DNA from: an uncultured Rikenellaceae bacterium
Lineage (GTDB): Bacteria > Bacteroidota > Bacteroidia > Bacteroidales > Rikenellaceae
DNA: 7,750 nucleotides
NCBI GenBank assembly: GCA_947038135.1
Contig: CAMQVM010000066.1
Location: 1-7,750 of the forward strand
Direction of reading: 5' to 3'
Under the pieces are notes generated by a model. That model made no database searches. It was not told the origin of the DNA and saw nothing but the letters and a program-made list of their open reading frames with translations. The position numbers and the translations under genes were made by a program. The stretch's first letter is position 1. Each line of letters starts with the position of its first letter. Positions 1-5,723 of this stretch are shown here, piece by piece.

Positions 1-394
1 TGTTAACAGTAGTGTTACTGTCTGACCCACTATTGCTACTTTGATGTCTCTTTTCATAGACAACATCATCTGTAGCATCATCATTATCATATACAAACTC
101 CTCTTCAAACATACCTGGATAATATTCTGCTGTTGAAGCGTCGTAATCTACCTGCTGTGTATTACCTCTTTGTGCACTACTTGTGCTTTGTGCGTGTTGA
201 TTTATTAGTGCGCTACCTTGCGAAGAGTTGCTAGTTGCATATTGAGAGTTGCCACTTCGGCTGCTGCGTACTGGTTCTGACTTTGGCTCCGACCTAGCAT
301 AAAGCTCATCGTATGCTACCATGCTTTTAGTAGTGAAACACGATGTTGCTATGAGTGGAAAGCCAATTAAAATAAACAATATTTTACTTTTCAT
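1..394 (-). CDS. Partial lipoprotein, low-complexity, unrecognised
   Basis: An open frame runs from an ATG at 394 leftwards off the window edge, giving 131 codons with no stop, so the C-terminus is missing. The product begins MKSKILFILIGFPLIATSC: a short basic start, a hydrophobic stretch and a cysteine at residue 19 in a lipobox-like context (ATS-C). This predicts a type II signal peptide and a lipid-anchored envelope protein. After residue 40 the chain is rich in Ser, Asn, Gln and Thr and then has an acidic stretch (residues about 96-112, many Glu and Asp). That suggests a disordered linker after the lipid anchor, with any folded domain beyond the edge. The start resembles that of the neighbouring transglutaminase lipoprotein (MRSKI). 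I do not recognise the family and assign no function. A 147-base gap separates it from that upstream gene, so separate transcription is possible. Confidence 0.72.
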   Translation of the reverse strand, partial: MKSKILFILIGFPLIATSCFTTKSMVAYDELYARSEPKSEPVRSSRSGNSQYATSNSSQGSALINQHAQSTSSAQRGNTQQVDYDASTAEYYPGMFEEEFVYDNDDATDDVVYEKRHQSSNSGSDSNTTVN

Positions 395-541
395 AATTAT
401 ATGTCGTTTAATTAATATATAAATTTATTCTTTTCATTATCACTGAAAGAAAAGCTTACTCTCCTTTACAACGTTAATGAAGCTTATTATATTGTAATAT
501 AAATCATCTTCAATAAAATAACACTACTAATTAATAGCAAG

Positions 542-3172
542 TTACTCTGCTTTTAATGATTTTATAACCCTTGAAAGGTTGTCTCCGAGGTTTATTTGAT
601 AGCCTTGAGATTTGAAAACTACCCGTCCAAAGCTATCTGCTACTATGTATATTGGTAGCTGATCGGCTTTTATATCTTTCAGCATCTTTTTTATCTCTCC
701 GTTACTATCTATTACATATTCCTTTACAGGAAGAGTGCCAAACTCATTTTTATTATAGCTTTTCCACTCTTTGTTATCTGCTACTGCCATTACTACGGGG
801 CGACCCCATGCTTTAATCTCTCCCTCTAGTGCCTTTAGAGCCCTTAGAGAGTGGTTTGTAGGTTCTGCATTTGGTTGAATCAAAGCTACTATAAAATATC
901 CACGACCTGTAATATCAAGTATAGAGCACTCTTTGCCGCTCTCGGCTGCCGTAACACGTGCCTCAGGGTTCATTGAGCCTACTACAAACAGACCTTCGCT
1001 ATTATCTCTTAGCTTCAACTCTATATTGCTTTTTTTATCTTGCTCTATTGCAAAGCTTTTTACCCTTGCTAATACCTTTCCACTAGCCATTCGTGTGCCG
1101 CTAACAGTTATGTAGTTACCTTGATCAAGCGATAATGGTTTAGCAAATAGCTCTTTGGTAGATCGTCCTACACCCATATCTTGATCGCTACCTCTAGCCA
1201 TTGATATTCTATCTGTTGTAGCATCGTCAATCTTTGAGAAAGTAAAGTGTGTAGAGTATTTTGGTGACTCTATTGTTTTTGTAGGTCTGTATTTAGCTGT
1301 TAGTACTCCTTTTGGTGATATAGATGATGCACCACTAAAGTTTACATCAATCCAATCTTTGCCATCGTTATACTGCACCTTAGAGGTAGACTCCTCTAGT
1401 CGTGCTGCTACTCCTGCACTTCGTGCTAAGGCTACAAATAGAATATCACGTGAGCTGCTATCTGCCACCTTTAAAACTAAAACATCTTCAGGTTTTATTG
1501 GTGCTACTGCTATGTTGTGGTCGTCATAGATGGCAACATTTTTAACAATAGATATTATATCATCAATGTTTTTACCCTCTGTTGCCTTCGCAAAAGATTG
1601 GCGATATGGTGTCACCTCCTCATACTTCACACGTGGGTTTAGTAGGTACTTATTGAATATACTACTATCATACTTATCTACATATTTAGCTGCTCCCGTA
1701 AGGTGGCTACTAAGTGTTGCGGCCGGTATATCACGCATATCTTTAGCTGATATAACACCAAGTAGATCTAGTGCCATAGCTCTTTGGTTTGCAGGAGTAC
1801 TCTCTAAGAAAGCTACAATCTCGTTGTGGTTTCCTCTACTTGCTAACAGGTATTTTTGAGCCAAGCTATTATCTATATCTAATTTTTTTGCTAAGACTGC
1901 TATCTGCTCAGCGCTTATAAATGTAGCAACATATCTGTTACGGATAACATCTTCCTCTTGCAAGCGTTTCTTATTCACCTCAACCTGCTCTTTGCTAACC
2001 TCTGGAGCACTGCCCTTGCTCTCTGATGGAGGGGTAATATCAAACTCTAGCTCTATCTCATCGCCTGCTTTATACTCTAGCTTTACAGTTATTGAGTCGT
2101 TGTTTTTAACCTCTATCTTACCTAATCCGAATTTACCATCTTTAGACGCCCATACAACAGCATCACCCAATCCAAGAGTTATAAAGGTCTCTCCTTTAGA
2201 GTTACTCTCTTTTGTTGCAACTGTACGTAGTTCGGCATAGTTGTAGATTTTAAACTCAACCTTTGCCCCCTCAACTATTGCTCCATTTTCGTCTACAATT
2301 TTAACACCTACTCGTTTTACTGGAGCATACTTTTCTGTTACATTTATCTCGGTGTATGATGGGTTTTTAGAGACAATCTCTTCTGCCCCTTTATAGTCGC
2401 CAAATACCTTTGTGTGCATCAACATAGCACGAGTTGCAGATGATGTAAACCACCCTTTGTCGAGGCACGCCTCAGGCTCACAAGCTCCAAGGTAGTACCA
2501 TTTATCTCCGCCCCAAATCTCTACCCATGCGTGGTTATCATCTGAGTGAGCCCAGCGGGGTGTATATACTTGACGTGCAGGTATACCTACCGATCTCATT
2601 GCAGCAACAGCTAATACAGACTCTTCACCACAGCGACCATAGGCAGTCTTTACACTCTGCAATGGCGATGATGTTCTAGCATCTGATGGTGTGTATATCG
2701 CTTTTTCGTGGCACCAGTGGTTAACCTCTAAAGCAGCATCTTTAAGCGACATACCTTTAACCCTATCTTTAAGCTCATTGTAAAATACAACTCGAGCAGA
2801 GTCTAATATCTCATTGTTAACCCTTATAGGAAGAACAAAATGAAGAAATAGATCTTCTGAGATAGAGTCTTTCCACGCCATCTCTTTTTTTGCCAGCAGA
2901 GTTGTGTTTACATGATTTAGTAGCATATCATGGTCAACATTCATATCGGTAATAGGGGCGTAAGCATATATAAACTCTAGCGCCTCTCTTTGTTGTGTTG
3001 TTAGCTCTGTATTGAATATATCAAACAGATGAGAGCCCTCTCCATACATCGCTCTCTTTGACTCTAGCGCCTGTTGTACATCTCTTTTTTTGTCGTTACT
3101 GTTGATCAATGAGCTGTTATTACAAGCTACTATTGTTAACAATAAAATGAATACAATTATCTTACTTCTCAT
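542..3172 (-). CDS. Transglutaminase-domain lipoprotein
   Basis: The protein has 876 residues and starts at an ATG 27 bases or so after a predicted promoter start. It has a lipoprotein signal peptide with cysteine 17 (TIVA-C), so it is probably anchored in the envelope. Residues about 145-245 form a transglutaminase-like core: Cys181 in YGRCGEES, His214 in DDNHAWVEIW, then YYLGACEPEACLD, where the third catalytic acid probably lies, followed by a conserved WF. Residues about 285-366 look like a carboxypeptidase-regulatory-type beta-sandwich (VDENGAIVEGAKVEF). Residues about 555-612 resemble a second, degenerate transglutaminase core lacking the Cys and His. Residues about 750-876 look thioredoxin-like, with a LP-IYIVAD cis-proline-type segment but no CxxC. 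Such proteins may act as cysteine peptidases or cross-linking enzymes on envelope or dietary protein; the substrate is unknown. The transglutaminase call is firm, while the later domains are inferred from short motifs. Confidence 0.9.
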   Translation of the reverse strand: MRSKIIVFILLLTIVACNNSSLINSNDKKRDVQQALESKRAMYGEGSHLFDIFNTELTTQQREALEFIYAYAPITDMNVDHDMLLNHVNTTLLAKKEMAWKDSISEDLFLHFVLPIRVNNEILDSARVVFYNELKDRVKGMSLKDAALEVNHWCHEKAIYTPSDARTSSPLQSVKTAYGRCGEESVLAVAAMRSVGIPARQVYTPRWAHSDDNHAWVEIWGGDKWYYLGACEPEACLDKGWFTSSATRAMLMHTKVFGDYKGAEEIVSKNPSYTEINVTEKYAPVKRVGVKIVDENGAIVEGAKVEFKIYNYAELRTVATKESNSKGETFITLGLGDAVVWASKDGKFGLGKIEVKNNDSITVKLEYKAGDEIELEFDITPPSESKGSAPEVSKEQVEVNKKRLQEEDVIRNRYVATFISAEQIAVLAKKLDIDNSLAQKYLLASRGNHNEIVAFLESTPANQRAMALDLLGVISAKDMRDIPAATLSSHLTGAAKYVDKYDSSIFNKYLLNPRVKYEEVTPYRQSFAKATEGKNIDDIISIVKNVAIYDDHNIAVAPIKPEDVLVLKVADSSSRDILFVALARSAGVAARLEESTSKVQYNDGKDWIDVNFSGASSISPKGVLTAKYRPTKTIESPKYSTHFTFSKIDDATTDRISMARGSDQDMGVGRSTKELFAKPLSLDQGNYITVSGTRMASGKVLARVKSFAIEQDKKSNIELKLRDNSEGLFVVGSMNPEARVTAAESGKECSILDITGRGYFIVALIQPNAEPTNHSLRALKALEGEIKAWGRPVVMAVADNKEWKSYNKNEFGTLPVKEYVIDSNGEIKKMLKDIKADQLPIYIVADSFGRVVFKSQGYQINLGDNLSRVIKSLKAE

Positions 3173-3204
3173 ATTAAAATTTATTTTTTCTATTATTATT
3201 GCTT

Positions 3205-3235
3205 CAAAATTAACTTAAAATATGTTAATTACAAA
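3205..3235 (-). promoter_or_regulatory. Promoter of the transglutaminase gene, Bacteroidota type
   Basis: Read leftwards, TTTG (3235-3232) is followed after exactly 19 bases by TAATTTTG (3212-3205). This matches the known Bacteroidota primary sigma factor consensus of TTTG at -33 and TAnnTTTG at -7. Transcription would start near 3199, leaving a short A/U-rich leader of about 27 bases before the ATG at 3172. The match is complete at both elements, but the region is very AT-rich, so some chance resemblance is expected. Confidence 0.6.
3208..3230. promoter_or_regulatory. Inverted repeat between divergent promoters, possible operator
   Basis: AATTAAC (3208-3214) and GTTAATT (3224-3230) are a perfect 7+7 inverted repeat with a 9-base spacer. 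The dyad overlaps the -7 element of the leftward promoter and covers the -33 element of the rightward one. Its size and spacing suit a dimeric helix-turn-helix regulator that could control both directions. No regulator gene is visible here, and in such AT-rich DNA the repeat may be accidental. Confidence 0.3.
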
Positions 3236-3252
3236 ATTTTAGTGTATATTTG
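3221..3252 (+). promoter_or_regulatory. Promoter of the M16-recR pair, Bacteroidota type
   Basis: TATATTTG (3245-3252) fits the TAnnTTTG -7 consensus fully. Twenty bases upstream, TATG (3221-3224) matches three of four bases of the -33 TTTG. Transcription would start near 3258, about 17 bases before the ATG at 3276. It overlaps the leftward promoter by about 15 bases, so the polymerase probably cannot occupy both at once. Confidence 0.5.
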
Positions 3253-3275
3253 ATGCCATAACTAAACAAAGTATT

Positions 3276-4544
3276 ATGATATTTCAAATGCCAGATATAA
3301 AGAAAATCGAAAAAATCGATGTTTTAAAGGCTGCAACTCAACAAACAGATAACGGAGTAGATATATACTCAATTATAACACCTGCGCAAGATGTACTGCG
3401 TATCTCTTTTGTTTTCACTGCAGGAATCAAATATCAAGACAAATCTTACATTGCCACAGCAACAGCAAATCTTCTTTCAGAGGGGACTAAAAATCATACA
3501 TCACTTGAAATTGCTGAAATGCTTGATCTATATGGTTTGTACTTTGATGTTAGCGCTGATAGAGAGTTTGTAGTTATTACTATATGCTCGCTGGGTAGGT
3601 TTGCAGATAAAGCACTTCATGTTTTAGAGGAGGTATTGCTTTATCCTAACTTCTCACAAAAAGAGTGTGATGTATACACTCAAAAGCGTAAGGTAGCGCT
3701 TCAAATTGAGAGAGAGAAAAGCAATGTTATTGCACGTGAGACATTTGCTAAAGCTATCTTTGGCGAGGGGCACCATTATGGCACCTTCTCATCTGCTGAA
3801 GATTATGATAATGTTACAGTTGCTGATTTAAATGCGTTCTACGAAAAGCACTACAATGCAGAGAACTTATTTGTTGTACTTAGTGGTAATATATCTAGCG
3901 AAACAGAGGTTGGGGTTGTAGATATTATCTCGAAGCTACCATCTGGTGTGAAGCATCATATTGTATCTCCTACGCCAACTGAAGAGCCAGTGGTTCTTCA
4001 TGTTGATGCAAAAGATCCTGAAGAGTCGGTCCAGTCATCGGTCAATATTGGCAGAGTGATGTTTAATCGTAACCATCCCGATTTTACAGCTATGCAGCTC
4101 ACTGCAACACTTTTAGGAGGTTATTTCTCTTCTCGTTTAATGAAAAACATTCGTGAAGATAAAGGGTATACTTATGGTATTCAGTCGGCTCTTATAAATA
4201 TGCAAGATAGTGGCTATTTTATAATAGGCGCACAGCTTCAAAGAGAGTTTACTGATGTAGCAGTTGAAGAGATATTTAAAGAGATTGAGTTACTGCGAAC
4301 TACGCCAGTGCCAGATGAAGAACTGGAGGTTGTGAAGAGGGTTATGCTTGGCGAGATTCTCCGTGTGCTTGATGGACCCTTTGGTATTGCTGATGTTGCA
4401 ATTGAGAATATACAAAATGGTACAGATAACAGCGCCTCAGAGCTTCTTGTGAAGGGAATACGTGCTATTACAGCTACACAGGTGCAAGAGATGGCGCAGA
4501 AGTATCTGTCTCGTGAAGATTTAACAGTAGTCATTTGTAATTAA
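3276..4544 (+). CDS. M16-family peptidase homologue lacking the HxxEH zinc site
   Basis: The 422-residue protein has the two-domain build of M16B (insulinase/processing-peptidase-like) proteins of about 420 residues. The N-terminal half has the usual landmarks: FVFTAGIKYQDK, NLLSEGT, EIAEMLDLYGLYFDVSADREF, and later FYEKHYNAENLFVVLSGNI (about residues 188-206). The C-terminal half has LLGGYFSSRLMKNIREDKG followed by YTYGI (about 279-301), the conserved R/Y segment. At the place of HxxEH (about residues 58-65) it reads YIATATAN, so there is no zinc ligand and it is probably not a peptidase by itself. Known M16 pairs combine such a subunit with an HxxEH partner; none is in this window. No signal peptide is seen, so it appears cytoplasmic. 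The start at 3276 gives MIFQM; the second ATG at 3288 is an equally plausible start. It lies 6 bases before recR, which suggests one transcript. Confidence 0.87.
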   Translation: MIFQMPDIKKIEKIDVLKAATQQTDNGVDIYSIITPAQDVLRISFVFTAGIKYQDKSYIATATANLLSEGTKNHTSLEIAEMLDLYGLYFDVSADREFVVITICSLGRFADKALHVLEEVLLYPNFSQKECDVYTQKRKVALQIEREKSNVIARETFAKAIFGEGHHYGTFSSAEDYDNVTVADLNAFYEKHYNAENLFVVLSGNISSETEVGVVDIISKLPSGVKHHIVSPTPTEEPVVLHVDAKDPEESVQSSVNIGRVMFNRNHPDFTAMQLTATLLGGYFSSRLMKNIREDKGYTYGIQSALINMQDSGYFIIGAQLQREFTDVAVEEIFKEIELLRTTPVPDEELEVVKRVMLGEILRVLDGPFGIADVAIENIQNGTDNSASELLVKGIRAITATQVQEMAQKYLSREDLTVVICN

Positions 4545-4550
4545 TATATT

Positions 4551-5147
4551 GTGAAGAGTGTATTATTAAGTCGTATAGTTGGTGAGCTTTCAAAGCTTCC
4601 ATCTGTTGGAGATAGAAGTGCTTTACGGTTGGCATTGCATCTACTCCGCCAGCCTGAGGTTATATCTATCTCTTTAGCTGCTGCAATTGAAGATTTTAGG
4701 CGTAATATAAAATATTGTCAATCATGTAATAATATATCTGATATTTTGGTGTGCCCTATTTGTAGCGATATGTCACGTGATAGATCTATTATATGTGTGG
4801 TTGAGCAGGTAAAAGATGTTTTGTCTATCGAAGATACTGGGGGATATAATGGTTTGTATCATGTTTTGGGGGGTGTTATATCTCCTATGCAAGGTATATC
4901 TCCATCTATGTTAAAGATTGACCTGCTGGTTGAAAACATCTCTAAAGGTGGGGTGAAAGAGCTGATTATTGCTCTGCCATCATCTGTTGAGGGCGATACA
5001 ACAGCCTACTTTATAAGGCGTAAAATTGAGGCTTATGATGTTAAGATATCTGTTATTGCTAAGGGTATTGGTGTTGGTGAGGGATTAGACCTTACCGATG
5101 AACTCACTTTGGTTCATGCTCTTAATAATAGGATTACTTTGGGATAA
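4551..5147 (+). CDS. recR: Recombination protein RecR
   Basis: The 198-residue product has the full RecR length and order of parts. A helix-hairpin-helix stands at about residues 12-33 (ELSKLPSVGDRSALRLALHL), a four-cysteine zinc finger at Cys56, Cys59, Cys68 and Cys71, and a Toprim domain from about residue 80 (ICVVEQVKDVLSIEDTG, then YHVLGGVISPMQGISP). The C-terminal GVGEGLDLTDELTL stretch is also typical. RecR works with RecO (and RecF in many species) to load RecA at single-strand gaps. The start is a GTG at 4551, six bases after the M16 stop. The next in-frame methionine is far inside, so GTG is needed to include the conserved N-terminal helices. No clear Shine-Dalgarno site is seen, as is normal in Bacteroidota. 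The last 187 bases are the parent of the tandem copies that follow. Confidence 0.96.
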   Translation: MKSVLLSRIVGELSKLPSVGDRSALRLALHLLRQPEVISISLAAAIEDFRRNIKYCQSCNNISDILVCPICSDMSRDRSIICVVEQVKDVLSIEDTGGYNGLYHVLGGVISPMQGISPSMLKIDLLVENISKGGVKELIIALPSSVEGDTTAYFIRRKIEAYDVKISVIAKGIGVGEGLDLTDELTLVHALNNRITLG

Positions 5148-5220
5148 ATTGTTTAATGTTTACAAAATAGTTTCTAAGGTGAATACACATACATTAAAGA
5201 TAAAATTTAAAAATAAAAGA

Positions 5221-5406
5221 GCTGATTATTGCTCTGCCATCATCTGTTGAGGGTGATATAACAGTCTACTTATAAGGCATAAAATTTAGGCTTATGATGT
5301 AAAGATATCTGTTATTACTAAGGGGGCTGATGTTGGTGAGGGATTAGACCTTACCGATGAGTTCACTTTGGTTCATGCTCCTAATAATAAGATTACTTTA
5401 AGGTAA
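5221..5406 (+). pseudogene. recR 3' fragment, decayed copy 1
   Basis: This is a copy of recR codons from about Leu138 to the stop. In the recR frame it reads LIIALPSSVEGDITVYL and then stops. A single T is lost (CTACTTATAAGG where recR has CTACTTTATAAGG), which brings TAA into frame at once. Further on are GAG to TAG and several G/C to A/T changes. There is no start codon, helix-hairpin-helix or zinc finger, so it cannot make RecR. Confidence 0.9.
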
Positions 5407-5478
5407 CTTGTTTGATGTTTACAAAATAGTTTCTGAGATGGATACCCATACATTAAAGAAAAAATTAAAAAGAAAAGA

Positions 5479-5658
5479 GTTGATTATTGCTCTGCCATCA
5501 TCTGTTTAGGGTGATGCAACAGCCTACTTTATAAGGCGTAAGATGAGGCTTATGATGTAAAGAGATCTGTTATTACTAAGAGTGTTGGTGAGGGATTAGA
5601 CCTTACCAATAAGCTCACTTTCGTTCATGCTCTTAATAATAAGATTACTTTGAGGTAA
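5479..5658 (+). pseudogene. recR 3' fragment, decayed copy 2
   Basis: This is a second copy of the recR tail. In frame it reads LIIALPSSV and then stops, because GAG has become TAG (CTGTTTAGGG). It also has a 1-base loss (GTAAGATGAGG where recR has GTAAAATTGAGG), and 6 bases are missing at the repeated GGT-ATT-GGT-GTT codons. It is not translated as RecR. Confidence 0.9.
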
Positions 5659-5723
5659 CTTGTTTAATGTTTACAAAATAGTTTCTAAGGTGAATACCCA
5701 CACATTGAAGATGAAATTAAAAA

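Noticed and set aside
420..450. Promoter of the partial lipoprotein (TAAATTTA read leftwards)
   Set aside because: One mismatch at -7, and the best -33 candidate is TTTC at a 17-base spacing; too weak to list.
487..502. Inverted repeat TTATATT-GT-AATATAA downstream of the transglutaminase gene, as a terminator
   Set aside because: The stem is made only of A-T pairs and has no following T-run in the leftward direction; chance is likely in this AT-rich gap.
933..2240. Rightward open frames of 60-109 codons opposite the transglutaminase gene
   Set aside because: They lie wholly inside the long leftward gene, have no recognisable product and fit antisense shadows of its codon pattern.
4238..4534. 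Leftward 98-codon open frame inside the M16 gene
   Set aside because: Serine/threonine-rich antisense shadow of a well-supported gene.
5120..5143. Internal promoter at the recR end (TTTG-N22-TTACTTTG)
   Set aside because: One mismatch at -7, a long spacing, and either the -33 or the -7 element is lost in the decayed copies; it also lies within coding sequence.
5387..5407. Bulged hairpin AAG-A-TTAC...GTAA-CTT in repeat units 2 and 3 as a terminator or RNA element
   Set aside because: Seven pairs with a bulge, no strong T-tract, and the functional unit 1 cannot form it; it appears in the decayed copies only.
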